This document shows, piece after piece, positions 35,498 to 46,515 of a stretch of DNA of 64,000 nucleotides (position 1 is the first letter of the stretch; the number at the start of each line of letters is the position of its first letter). The translations under genes and the position numbers were made by a program. The stretch is from the NCBI GenBank assembly GCA_024529925.1, contig JAFEUB010001065.1, positions 769,501 to 833,500 on the forward strand, in the 5' to 3' direction. This DNA comes from Ophthalmolycus amberensis (lineage: Eukaryota > Chordata > Actinopteri > Perciformes > Zoarcidae). Under the pieces are notes generated by a model that made no database searches, was not told the DNA's origin, and worked only from the letters and a program-made list of their open reading frames with translations.

Positions 35498-36179
35498 TCA
35501 GATACATCTCGCAGATAGAAAGGAATGAAAGCATGCCACTGCGCAGATGACTGCCACTGTCATCCCTCTGAGGAGGGCCATGGATGCTGATAAAGCTCTT
35601 GTGGAGTGTACCCAGACGCTCCGAGGAGGCTCCACTCCCGCTGAATTGTAGGCTTGTGTGACGGTGTCACACAGCCAGTGAGACAAACGCTCTTCTGACA
35701 GAGCCACGCCTCTATAATGAACAAACAGCAGCTGTGTGTGCCTTATGTCTGCAGTGCGTACAACACACTGAGACTAAGCGCACAGGGCCGAGTTGATGAC
35801 ACACTTCCTCTGATTCATTCTGATGAGGCGGAGGGAAGAACCCCTCAAGAGACATGATTCTCGAATAAAAGGAGTTTGTTAAGGTGTAAATGAGGGATTT
35901 GGATGTAAAGTTGCTGCGCTCCAGTCCTCTCCAATAGAAAAGCAAGATCGACAGCATGCATAGGTCATTGAATCTCGCAGCTGATGTCAGGGCTAGAAGG
36001 AGCGGTGTCTGGAGTGATAGTATCTTGAGGGAGATTTGGGCTATCGGCTCAAAAGTGGGACCCCCAAGAGTGCTAGAGAACGCATGACAGGTTGCTGTCG
36101 TCTGACTCCCTTCAAAACGTGTTTCACCACAGGATGCACAAAATCCAGGGACGGATTGAAGTGAAGGCTGCAGTTCCAA
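35498..36179 (-). pseudogene. DIRS1-type tyrosine recombinase remnant
   Basis: The first frame (36179-35712, minus) contains FEPIAQISLKILSLQTPLLL followed by ALTSAARFNDLCMLS. This corresponds to the N-terminal catalytic block (SAKR..DL..LS) of DIRS-type recombinases. After a frame change, 35707-35498 carries LSEERLSHWLCDTVTQAYNS, then VHSTRALSASMALLRGMTV, holding the H-x-x-R pair. The arginine expected in the first block is altered (SAAR), and the terminal tyrosine region is not preserved. No gag or reverse transcriptase lies next to it. In the family this enzyme inserts circular cDNA without target duplication. Here it is a relic, distinct from the Ngaro-type recombinase at 45.9 kb. Confidence 0.7.
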
Positions 36180-36867
36180 ATATTTACAAAATGTAACAAG
36201 AACAAACTACCACCTGGACTGTTTTCATCTTAGGAGCAAACAAATGTCCACCAGTTCATCAAGAAGTAAAACTTCAACTCCACTGTCAGTTGTATAGAAT
36301 ACTTTGCCAGAAAGAATGAGAGAAAGAGCAGCAGTTAATGTCGAAACAGAAGGCAGGAGCCAGTTGTTTCAGGACTAACTTGTCCGTGCAGCTGCACTGG
36401 ATGGCCGGGCAAGCTCAAGAAGATGAAGCTTTATGGTCAAATTTGAGTGCCTCATTGTCTTTACTGCATTTTATTGGTGTGACTAAATGCTCCAGATGCT
36501 CCTCTCACAAAAGAAGTGAGGCAGTAAAAGCCAAATGAATAGCCTTTATCATTCACAAACATTTGAGAGTTCACAAACAAGTGGAGGGGCTGCTGCTAAA
36601 CATTTCAAAGAAAAACTCACTGAACTAACTCAACTGTACAACATCAGTAATGGATAGGTGAGGTCATTTATTATGACAGGATTGGCTTTGATCTTGATCG
36701 CCTTCATGATCTTACATATTTAAAAGTTATTGGTCACTAAATCATATCTTTTGTTTTAAGGGAGACTATGCATTTTCACAATTTAATTTACAATTTAAAA
36801 ATAATGCAATTGCAGCACAAGAAGAGAAGAGTCATGAAGCCATCAGCACTTCATTCAACTGTTGTTT
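36180..36867. other. No gene seen
   Basis: AT-rich spacer between the DIRS relic and the piggyBac-like element. A plus-strand frame of 66 codons has no recognised features. Confidence 0.45.
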
Positions 36868-36871
36868 TTAA

Positions 36872-37778
36872 CCCTTACATACTGTTCGGGTCAAATCTGA
36901 CCCCTTTTGACATTTGACAGCAGTAAAACTAAACGTCATTCTTTTAGCCTGAAATTTGATGACTTTTCCTAAAGTGACCCAAAATACACAAAAATTCAAA
37001 TATTTTAAAATGTTGTACTTTTGTACAGGTGCTACAATTTTTTGTACACTGAGGCTGTTTCGGGTCAAATTTGACCCATATCCATAGAGATGGATTTTAG
37101 ATCTACCAGTGTTGGTCAAATCAAGGAAAATGGTGGTTTTAGGGAATATTGAAACTGTGAAACTGTACAGGCCATGTTTGTGTGTATTTTTTATGGGACA
37201 GTGGTGACAGAGTTATAAAGGTACCTGAGCTGCCATTTAGTGTGCAACAGGCCCTTGAGCTGTTCTTCCACAATGAGGAGGTTGATAGTGATTTGGAGGA
37301 TGTGTCAGCAGTGAGATAATAAGCATTTTATTGTGTAATGTTTTGTGCTCTAATTATGATTTCTTATGATATAGCAGTGAGGACAGCGTTTGATGGTTGC
37401 ATTGAGTAAACATGGTTGTATTATAAATTCCAACAGTTCCAGCATGTTCATGCCATTTTCAAATTCAATACAATATATTTAAATCATTATGGCTCTTATG
37501 TTTTATGTCTTATGTAAAACAGGACATGATAATGTATAATAGTAGATGTTTTTTCCAAAAACGAATGTTGTAAAACTTATAAAATATACTCTCCCTGCTC
37601 TCTGAAACATTTATTAAGGATTAATCATACATTTAGTAATGAGACATAGGCTATTTAGACATTCTAAATAGATCTGTAAAATTTGGTATAGACACTTACT
37701 ATGAGGGAATTCTTGGTCTGGGTCAAAATTGACCCGGACCATACTGTGAAGGCATTAAATATGAACAGTATGTAAGGA
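36872..37778 (+). mobile_element. piggyBac-like non-autonomous element
   Basis: TTAA (36868-36871) is followed by CCCTTACATACTGTTC. The other end reads GAACAGTATGTAAGGA, a 15-of-16 inverted match, then TTAC in place of the second TTAA. Subterminal GGGTCAAATTTGACCC (37062-37077) is a perfect 16-bp palindrome. GGGTCAAAATTGACCC near 37731 is a variant of it. Near 37222-37310 the plus strand encodes LPFSVQQALELFFHNEEVDS, possibly the transposase start. At 907 bp it lacks the rest of the enzyme. piggyBac elements insert at TTAA by cut-and-paste. Confidence 0.8.
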
Positions 37779-37889
37779 TTACATGTTTTATACATAAAGT
37801 TGGATTGGATTTGGAAGTAGGTGAACACATTCGGTAAATTCAATAACACAGCAATATCAACATACATTTTGCGCAGACCTACCACCCAC

Positions 37890-38157
37890 AGTCACTGGCT
37901 CAGTGAAAAGCAGGATCATTCTTCAGCGGATCGGCGGTTCGATGTCGATGTGTCCTTGGGTAAGACACTTAACCCCAAATTGCCCCCGTAGCTGTGCCTA
38001 CGAAGTGTGAATGTTAGTTAGTCATGATGGGCAGGTGGCATGGTAGCCCCTTCCATCAGTGTGTGAATCGGTGAATGATGACATGTAGTGTGAAAGCGCT
38101 TTGAGTGGTCAGAAAGATTAGAAAAGCGGTGTACAAGTACAGTCCATTTACCATTTA
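37890..38157 (+). mobile_element. tRNA-derived SINE, family 1, nearly full-length copy
   Basis: The head TGGCTCAGTGAAAAGCAGGA and B-box-like GGCGGTTCGATG are recognisable. The conserved body follows (GTCGATGTGTCCTTGGGTAA, ACACTTAACCCCAAATTGCC, GTGAATGTTAGTTAGTC), then the 3' part AAAGCGCTTTGAGTGGTCAG and tail GTCCATTTACCATTTA. This is the most complete of three copies in the window. Confidence 0.8.
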
Positions 38158-38160
38158 TTA

Positions 38161-38950
38161 CACTAGACCCCCTCAAATTCACCTACCGCCAGAGCAGGTT
38201 CATGGAGGAGCTACACTCTGCTCTCTCCCACCTGGACAACAGCAACACCTATGTAAGAACGCTGTTCGACTTCCATTGAGCATTAAACAGCATCATCCGC
38301 TCCGTGATCTTGGCATCAATACATCCCTCTGCAACTGGATACTGGACTTCCTAACCAGCAAACCCTAGTTTGTTAAGTTAACATTCACTCCTCCTCAACC
38401 CTCACCCTCAACACCAGCGTCCCACAGAGTTGTGTGCCAAGTCCTCTCCTGTCTGTACGTCTGTACACAGTTCCAACAATATTATTAGGTTTGTAGACAG
38501 CACAGTGGTGGTTAACCCCATCAACATTAAATGAGTTTGCTTACAGCACCTGTCTGTGTGATGCACCAACAACAAGCTGGCCCTCAACACCAAAACGACA
38601 AAGCAATTCATTGTGGACCTCAGGAACACCAAAGACAGCACACAGACACGCACACACACCTTTTAATATCAGCGGGATGGAGGTCGAGTGTGTCGCCACC
38701 TTTGAATTTCTGGCTGTCCATATCTCAAAGGACCTCTCTTGGACCTCAACACCTCCTTCTGAAGAGACTGATGATCCTCAGATTCTGGCAAACATCTACC
38801 GCTACACCATCGAAAGCATCTTTACCAACTGGATCACAATGGCGACTGCTCTGTCTCTGACCAAGAAGCACTGCAGAGGATGATGTAAACTGCCCAACAC
38901 ATCTCTAGTATTCCACCATCTGCCATTTAGTCTATCTAGCGCAGGAGGGT
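38161..38950 (+). pseudogene. Decayed non-LTR retrotransposon reverse transcriptase, plus strand
   Basis: In shifting frames the plus strand reads LDPLKFTYRQSRFMEE, LHSALSHLDNSNTYVRTLF, TSLCNWILDFLTSKP, then MEVECVATFEFLAVHISKDLSW and YRYTIESIFTNWIT (each written in part). These fall in the order expected for a fish LINE polymerase. Segments between them are shortened and several stops occur. The SINE copy at 37890-38157 lies immediately upstream. The element is not functional. Confidence 0.75.
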
Positions 38951-39550
38951 AGGTTTTCCCTTCTCCTCTCTGGTAGGCGTACAGGACTCTCCCTTTCCTC
39001 TTCCCTTTTCGTAAAAAAGCTCCGTCCCCTCATCTGTTACCTTGCTGAATTCTACACCATTGCCAAAGCAGGAATAAAAAAGATTGTATTGTGTCCTTCG
39101 GGAACTTTTCTCCTCATATATTGATACATTCTCTAGCTATTGTCATTATGAATTGTCTAAACTGTTATTTTATTATGTTGGTTACTCTGTAGACAAAATC
39201 TATTGGATGTCTGCCCATGCCGGGATCCCTACTCAATTTCTCCTCCTGAGGTTTCGGGGTCTAAAGATAGAGGGTGTCGTCTACTGAAAAGCGCCTAAAG
39301 GCAAAGTTTAGATTTGTAATATTGGTTTATGTGAATAAAATTTACTTGATTGTTGAGTGAGCAAATGAATCACTGGGTCGCAAAATAAGTGGCAAACAGT
39401 AAGCACTTGTATGATTGCTTGTCTAAGCCCCCATGCTTGCAACCCTTTTACCAAAGTTGAAAACACCAGTGCCCTTGCTAGTGTCATGCAAAGACACCAA
39501 TTTCCATAACTCCTCGTGTACTTCAAATTAGAAAAGTCTGTGTATGCCAA
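38951..39550. other. No gene seen
   Basis: May include decayed 3' sequence of the preceding LINE (TTTACCTGAATTCTAC-like words). No clear tail or duplication was found. Confidence 0.35.
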
Positions 39551-39645
39551 GGTAGGTCACCTGGTAGAGCAGGCACCCCACGTATTTAAATGTGATTCTT
39601 TACTGCAGCAGCACCAGTTCAGATCCGACCTGAGGCCCTTTGCTG
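39551..39645 (+). repeat. tRNA-derived SINE fragment, family 2
   Basis: The head GGTCACCTGGTAGAGCAGGC, the B-box-like GTTCAGATCCGACC and the block TGAGGCCCTTTGCTG match the copy at 11815-11915 in the opposite orientation. The fragment is short and degraded. Confidence 0.55.
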
Positions 39646-41995
39646 AATATTGTGAATAAATGTAGTGCCTACTATCGGTGGACAGCATAAGTACAATTGG
39701 AATGCCTTCAGATGCCAGTGGGGCATGCTCACATGCACTAAAAGGCACAGAGTGACTTTGTTTTCTGCTCAGGTAGACATTACTACACTATATCTTTACA
39801 TAGCTAATAGTTCTTTGCTGCTGTATTCATTTTCTGAATGTCCTATAGGGAATATTTAAGTGCAGTGTCGGCAATGGGTTCAATGAAAATGGTACATTGG
39901 AAGTCTGACGTTAATCATAAAAAATGTCTTCTTCCTCTCGGGTGCCCCTTGAGCTGGTGACACCTTTACCTATCACCTATGCCTACCTGAATCAACTAAT
40001 ACATCTGACTATATATTCAGCAGAACCAGTGAGTAATACAACTCATATTTGAAAAGGTTTCCTTCGCCCTGTGCTTGCACACCAACCAAGTCCTCTAGGT
40101 GCAGCTGCTGTATTTGCCTGCAGAAACCACAGGATGTATCATTTGTTTCGTAAATTACAACTACTCCAATGGAAAATATCAGGGAGTTATTCTAATAAAT
40201 GTTGACATTTAGTACAACCAAGACTCAGCCCACATCCTGTGTATTTATCAGAAAACAAGCTCACCTGGCCCATTCGAGCAAAAAGGCAATTTTCTTTCCA
40301 TTTGCAAATTGTAATGTCCAGGTTTTATATGCCAGAGGAGTACATATCCAGGCTTCAAGCTCCAGGAACATACATTTACACACAACCAATACAATTAGGA
40401 AGCGATGGGTAATCATTTTAGGGCCTTTAAATGTGACTAAAGGTAGGCAAACACTTCTCTAGCTTTCCTCACCGGATCCGCCTGCACAAGACGAGTTGCA
40501 TTTAAAGAATCAATTAAGGTGGAGATGGAGAACATTGTGAGTGACCTTTCAGAGATGGAAATTAAAAGAGCACCTCTAGCTGGTGGGAAAAATGAGTGGT
40601 GGATAAAAGGGTTCTTTTTGGCTGCTTTTGCCTTTTAAATACACTTCCAGTCAGTCTTTTGTGGGAATTTGTTTTGTGGGTAATGAATGTGCGGGCAATA
40701 TGGGTGACATTTACAGAGCTGGTCGTGCGGAGGCCGGTCATGGTTCAGTCACTCTACTGTACTGGATGGAAAATGAACTGAAGCCCACAGTATTAATATG
40801 GGTCACTCCTGAAGCGTGCGTCACTGGCATGGCAACACTAATGTCTTTTAGGCCAGCCATCAATATTAGGCGTGGTTTGGTTGACAGTTATCTTAGAGGA
40901 GTAAAGGGAGCGTCATGAAAAAAGAGAAAAGTTAAGTGCTTAACTTTACTATCGTGATTCATATGTGTTATTTATCTTTTGTTATGTTCCTAGAACAAGA
41001 TGAACAGCCTTCAAAGTGAGGATACACATCTGGGGAAACACTTCCTTGGCGGTATGGGGTAAAACTGTATCCCTTTCACACCCTCACATTCATTCATCAT
41101 TTATAGGACATATATAAAAAAATATTTCTACCTCTAACTACCTGAATATGTTCATTTCATAAAAGAGCTGTGCTAATGGAAATAGTCTAGAATACTTACT
41201 ATGCTATGTTGTTTCCATGCCAATAAGTATTTAGCTGCTCACAAATATAAAAAATAAACTGTTTTTTATTCCCACCTTCAAAAATAAAGGCTGAATTGTG
41301 TTTGAATATCAGTTGTATAAATATTAATGGTCATGATGATATAAATGATGGATCTGAACTTTGAATAATCTTTCTTTGAAAACCTACGGGTGTAATTGGA
41401 AGAGGCAAGATGAGAAAGATTGTCTCTGATAAAAAACGAGGATGCTAGCATGAAAAAATATACACATTGATAATTGAAATATATATAGATAAAGTACCTT
41501 GTGCCTGTTATGAAACAAACAATACACAAATGACAAAAAATGCGAAAGCATTTGACAAACATCTGACATGCTCTTTTGCTACTTTTAAGACAATTTCCAC
41601 TAAAGAAAAGATCTAAATATGGTGATTATGAGGCAAGATCTGAGGATTTATGTTTATGTTTATTCTTATATGGAGATGTGAAAATTGTGTTGGTTAACAG
41701 GCCAACTTAATGGAAAAAGGAAATACTGCAAATGTCTGCAATCTGTTCAGAGCGTATTATCTGTTTAATCTGAATAATGTATTGGATAGATCCTCAAAAT
41801 AACACGCGCTAATGTAATTGTAAGGAGATAAAAGGATGTTTTTATGTATTAATTACTCCACCTGTGAAGCAAACGTAACTGGTGAAAGAAAAGATGATGA
41901 ATGATGACTTAATATAATTATAACGTCTTCATAGGTTGCCATATATTAGATGTGTATAAGCAGTTAGTGAATGTTTTATGACCAACCCATCTACA
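39646..41995. other. No gene seen; possible conserved stretch at 40.5-40.9 kb
   Basis: Mostly AT-rich. 40490-40915 has balanced composition and a frame of 96 codons (40628-40918) without a recognised domain. It could be a conserved non-coding element or a chance frame. Confidence 0.4.
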
Positions 41996-42245
41996 CTTCT
42001 AACCCGTTGAATACCGCAGCTTGGTACGCTTCAAACTATGACTCTCTATGTTCCTCTTTAGGGTCAGTTTCCATGCATACAGTTTTCTCAAAATAAACTT
42101 CTTGGTTAGGTTTAGAAAGATCGTGGTTTGGGTTGAAATATCTATATGTATTTTGCAGTTAGGCTATGTTATGTGCCTTATGCAATCAACGTGTTACGTA
42201 ACGTAACTTAAATAAGTCAACATTCATGAATGCTTTCTCACAGGA
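41996..42245 (+). repeat. Dispersed repeat D1, copy d
   Basis: Contains TTCTCAAAATAAACTTC, then GGTTAGGTTTAGAAAGATCG, then GTTACGTAACGTAACTTAAA and TAAGTCAACATTCATGAATG. This is the same block order as copies a and c. Non-coding. Confidence 0.55.
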
Positions 42246-43570
42246 CAGGAACAGTGGTCTCATGGATGAGAGTCCTGTTTGTTACCATCCATCCAACACA
42301 AACTTCTCCCTATGTGGACTTTATCGCTCTTCATACTGTATCACCTGACTTCCTCTTTTACTCGTGTCAGAACTCCAGTCATGTAGAGCTTCAAGGCCAC
42401 TCACCAAAGTGCCATAATTGACAACTTGGAATGAGAACGAGCTTATTATAACACATTGAAGGGATTTTGCTCATGTTTGCAATCATTTGTCCTTAAATAT
42501 GATTAGTTATATTATTTCATGTTCTCAATCATTGATTAACTGTTATACCAGTTACAAATGCATCATAGGAGAAGTGTTTGTAAATATTAAATATTAAGAG
42601 GGTTATAATAAAGTGTTACGACATTATGATCAGATCTACAACGTACACTACAATAAGCTTCTAATTGCTTTTTGATAAATAGCTGCCAAGCAGTGCCTAA
42701 ATGATTGTGAATCAAATACATAATGATAAGTTCCTTGTAAAGTTCCTCGTCAGTTTAGTCCTCATTCAGCACAGTGGGACTCCCGGTCCTCCTGTTTTCT
42801 GTGTACCACCCCACCACCAGTGGTCTGCGGGGGCCCTGACGCCCAGCTTGCAACCCTCCTGCCTGGGGCCTGTAGTGGCAGATGGCCAGGACAAGCTGAG
42901 CTAAGCAAGGCACTGTGGGTATGGAGAGTAGTCACAGGATGGTGAGCTGCACACACACACACACACCTGTGTTCATGCAAGTGCTCAGCAGGTGACACTA
43001 ATACAGTTGGATAAAATTAGCAAAATAGCTGGCACTTGTAAGTAGATTTGTATTCAGAGTGTGCCGGAAAGCCATATACCCCTCAGACCTTTTCACAGCA
43101 GATTCTGGCCATTAAGGGATTTCTGAAGGTCAATACTCATTTCACCACAAATATTCCATAAGTTTACTCATATTTATACATGATAAAGTAGTTGTTTTTT
43201 TAAGCAGCCTTGAACAATTAAAAGTAAAATCATGATACCATTTCTACCTCCATCTTGTCCATAAGACTGCCCATGTCTTCAAACACACATTAAAGTAACA
43301 TTATGTGACATTAAAGGGCATTCCTTGGCAGTAATGGAATGTAATATTGATAAATGAAGCATCGCGTTCGTTCATGCAGGACACGAGATTCATACGCCCC
43401 CAGCTGTAACCGGCTGACAGCCAGCCAATTAAATCATAGCTTCTAATCGGCCACACACCAATCACAGCCCACTCTCACTTCAACATCTCTGCTGTTACAG
43501 ACCGTACTGCTGGCAAAACTTTGACAACAACGCTTCTGGAGATTCAAGCTACTTACCATATCCGCACTTG
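42246..43570. other. No gene seen
   Basis: A short CA run lies at about 42951-42966. Frames at 42701-42998 overlap on both strands and lack features. About 43380-43510 has CCAAT-like and CAGCTG words but no identified boundary. Confidence 0.45.
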
Positions 43571-44001
43571 TCACGTCTCATCTCGAGCCAGAAGATAGTA
43601 CCTATCTAAGAGGAGTGCATCTTTGAAACCCAAGATGACGAGGAATGCTCCCATGAAAGGGCCGAAGAGAGATGTAGCTTTCAACTGGCAAGAAGAAATC
43701 CCTTCATCAATTAAAAACTGACCGGTGAAAAAAATCCTAGAAGCTCTCTGTGGAACTTTTTCAGTTTCTCGTTGCAAATGGTAAATCAGGCGTAGTTCCT
43801 CCTGGCGCTCCTCTCCCCACTCCAACGCAAGGCACATTCACGAAGAGCTATCCTTGCTAAAGGACAGTGGCTACAATCGCTAATGCCTCTGCATCCACTG
43901 ACGCTAACACCTCGGCTAGAAAGAGTTGGGGATCGTCAGAACAGTGGAAGGACTTATCAAAGACGATTTTAGTTTGTTTCTGTCAAGATAGAAGAAAGGG
44001 T
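43571..44001. other. Unassigned sequence hosting hAT copy 2
   Basis: A minus frame of 88 codons (43571-43837) and a plus frame from 43867 look more ordered than most here, but I recognise neither. GC content is higher than the surroundings. The sequence resumes after the hAT at 49203. It may be part of an older unidentified transposon. Confidence 0.3.
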
Positions 44002-44009
44002 GTTTTACA
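44002..44009. repeat. Target-site duplication GTTTTACA (left)
   Basis: Identical to 49195-49202 across the hAT. An 8-bp duplication is diagnostic of the hAT superfamily. Confidence 0.9.
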
Positions 44010-44151
44010 CAGTGGCGGGCCGTCAGGGCCTGCAAGGCCTTCTCTGCTGGCCTAAACAGAATCACAAAGCTATTCATATTTAAAAAAAAAAAAAAAAAAG
44101 TATAATCTATTTTATAATTTCATAATTTTTCTTAAATGCACTACATGTATT

Positions 44152-44300
44152 TCAATCAGGAGAGACTTGTTTCATAAGTTAACAATGATTTATTATACAA
44201 GCTTCAAATATGCAAAGTGCAAAGTCTTTGGCGATTGGACTCCATCCTGAAGTACTATCACCGAGGGTAGGGATACTGAGGTCCAACAGGCCTAATCCCC
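44152..44300 (-). repeat. Ngaro right repeat R2 (outer)
   Basis: 149 bp, matching 44633-44781 except at one position (GGCGATTGG against GGTGATTGG). It carries an AATAAA signal on the minus strand at 44189-44194. Its outer edge abuts the core triplet ATT at 44149-44151. Confidence 0.9.
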
Positions 44301-44410
44301 CCTGGAGTCCAGACACTGGTGGTGGTGATGAAAGGAGTTGCTGCCATCTGATGATGAATCAGGAGCCTGACTGTGATGCTGACTGGAGGCGACTGGGGTG
44401 GAGGCGGGTT

Positions 44411-44629
44411 GCATCTGCTTAGCTGAAATGACAACTGACAGCAGCAGAGAGGAGAACACTATTTAAAGTTTGACAGCAACGATACGATTGGCTTGAGGAA
44501 CCGGTGTGCAGAATCTGGTTGGTTACTTAAAAGTGCACGCCCCCAATCAGCTAATAGAGTAATTACAAGGAGAGGAAAGACAGAGATTACTAGTGAGTGT
44601 CTTCCTGACTGAACTTGCGCTTGAGCTAC
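44411..44629 (-). repeat. Ngaro left repeat L2 (inner copy)
   Basis: 219 bp, identical to 47741-47959 except one site (CAGCTAATAG against CAGCTGATAG). It is joined to R1 by ATT at 44630-44632, the same triplet found at both outer joints. Confidence 0.9.
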
Positions 44630-44632
44630 ATT

Positions 44633-44781
44633 TCAATCAGGAGAGACTTGTTTCATAAGTTAACAATGATTTATTATACAAGCTTCAAATATGCAAAGTG
44701 CAAAGTCTTTGGTGATTGGACTCCATCCTGAAGTACTATCACCGAGGGTAGGGATACTGAGGTCCAACAGGCCTAATCCCC
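44633..44781 (-). repeat. Ngaro right repeat R1 (inner copy)
   Basis: The internal partner of 44152-44300. The shared sequence stops at CCTAATCCCC, after which the two copies diverge (CCTGGAG against AAAAAG). This marks the exact inner boundary. Confidence 0.9.
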
Positions 44782-45900
44782 AAAAAGACATGTATTTATC
44801 TGAGTAAATAAATACATACCTTACCTACTGCTGTGGTGAATTTCCTAAGAAAATAGACCATTAGTCATGCGAGAAATCTAAGGGTAGAACGTGAACAAGT
44901 AGCTGTTAGACCAGAGGTAAGAGGACCGGTTGAGTCAAAGCAAAGGATAGCGGAATGTCACGAGGGACTGCAGACTAGGATACGGGGGTCTGGAAGACCG
45001 CAGAGACAGGATAGTGCGGGTCTAGATAGCCCATAGTGGAGTATGGCAGGATTTCAACAGATCCCGAAACATATGGCGGGGTCGGCCCTGCGGAGGGTCC
45101 GAGCGCAGGACTGGATAGGTGAGGGTCAAGCTAGACCGCAGACAAGGACAGGTTGGGTCCTATTTAGACCGCAGCGTAGGATAGTAATGGGTCACGTTTA
45201 GACCGCAGAGCAGAATAGGGGGGTTCAAGAGAGAACGTAGAACAGCACGGTTGGGGGTCTTACGGCCCCCACATGTTTGGGGTCTGACTGCCGCAGCACA
45301 ACCAGACCGGGTGAGCTCACCCGGGAAACCAGAACGTATGTCATACTTTGACAGGTCTCGCATCACTCGGACCGCGAAACAGAAATTATGTCATATCTGA
45401 CTGCGAAATTAGAAATTTGTCAACTCTGGACGGGTCTCTTATCATACGGACCAGGAAATTAGAAACGGGGCACCTCAGACCCACCTTTTCTTTTAGGAAA
45501 GTAAAACGGTCCCGTCGGACCAGGAAACAGACGCGTTAAGCCAGGTCACGGTCACCTAGGAAAAACAGACACGTTAAACCAGGTCACTTTCACCGAGGAA
45601 AAACAGTCACGATAAGCCAGGTCACGTGAGACCAGGAGATTGGGAAACAGTGTTAGACCAATCAGATGGAGAAAACGGTCGAGTCACACCAGAGGAATAG
45701 AGCAAGGTAAACGAAGCAGGGAGGGCAAGGTACCGACCCGTGCTGAGAAATCCATTAGCATGCTAGCGACATGTCTTTCGAGCTATTCTAAGGAACACTT
45801 CCAGAAGGATACACTGCTATGAGCTACCACGAATAATGTGACCTAAACCCATAATAGAACAACCAACGTGACCATGTCACCACCACCAGTTATATGCATT
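44782..45900 (-). repeat. Ngaro 3' non-coding region with two diverged tandem repeat blocks
   Basis: At about 44940-45240 a loose unit containing AGACCGCAGA and GGATAG recurs, with roughly 40-50 bp spacing. At about 45510-45640 a second unit of roughly 40 bp recurs (GTTAAGCCAGGTCAC, GTTAAACCAGGTCAC, ATAAGCCAGGTCAC, each followed by an AGGAAAAACAG-like block). No reverse transcriptase motif (such as YADD or YVDD) appears in any frame. Function unknown. Structured 3' regions can act in packaging or priming, but that is speculation. Confidence 0.6.
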
Positions 45901-45912
45901 CCTTACCGGATT

Positions 45913-46515
45913 TTACGGCTTCAATGATCTTTGATTCTCGAGGATGGTGTTGAGATCGGGGCGGATGTACGATGTAAAGGCAGAGGATGACCAGCGACCC
46001 AATTTTTGTAGGGTCGTAGCGGAGATGCCTTGGTTAGCCGCTGAAGTAGCGGCCCCTATTCTAAAAGAGTGCCCTGAGTATAGCTGAGGCGATAAATGAA
46101 GTCTAGTGAGGACAACTACGAAATGAGAGTTAAACCGATTTTTAGCTAACAGACCATTACCTGGAGTAAGAAACAGGGGAGACGTGGGGCACGTAATAGG
46201 CCTTAGCTGTAGGAACTTAACCATGGATTGGAACGGGCAAAACCCCGAGTCTATGCGAGCCACAATCACTGAGCAAGCACCTCCGCATTTGGAATGCTTG
46301 AGCCATAAGTCATAATGATCAGTATGACAAGTCCTCTGAACCACGATGTTTCCCTCCCCGTGGGGGAGGTCTGGCTGCCCGGCGGGGGCAGACTGACCGG
46401 GGGTGCGCATCCTTGCAGTAGCTGCAGATGTGAAGATAACGACAGTTTTGAAATGTACACACGCTTTCATTAAAATTCCCACAACTCTGCATGTAATTTT
46501 GACTAGGCACCTCAC
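45913..46515 (-). pseudogene. N-terminally truncated tyrosine recombinase of the Ngaro element
   Basis: A 200-codon open frame. Residues from about 68 onward match the C-terminal half of Ngaro/DIRS-group tyrosine recombinases: the beta-hairpin lysine region (LKHSK, K76), then YSGHSFRIGAATSAA with H149 and R152, GRW at 173-175, and the nucleophile Y183 in SYIR. The first catalytic arginine and the N-terminal domain are missing. Residues 1 to about 60 are simply the gag 3' end read in another frame. The deletion that removed reverse transcriptase and RNase H evidently joined gag to mid-recombinase near 46310-46360. It is unlikely to be an active recombinase by itself. No start context supports translation of this frame. 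Confidence 0.8.

Noticed and set aside
44152..44781. Interpretation as two ordinary LTRs
   Set aside because: The repeats are split and rearranged (L...R-L-spacer-R), no TG...CA ends or 4-6 bp duplication occur, and the coding part has a tyrosine recombinase instead of a DDE integrase.
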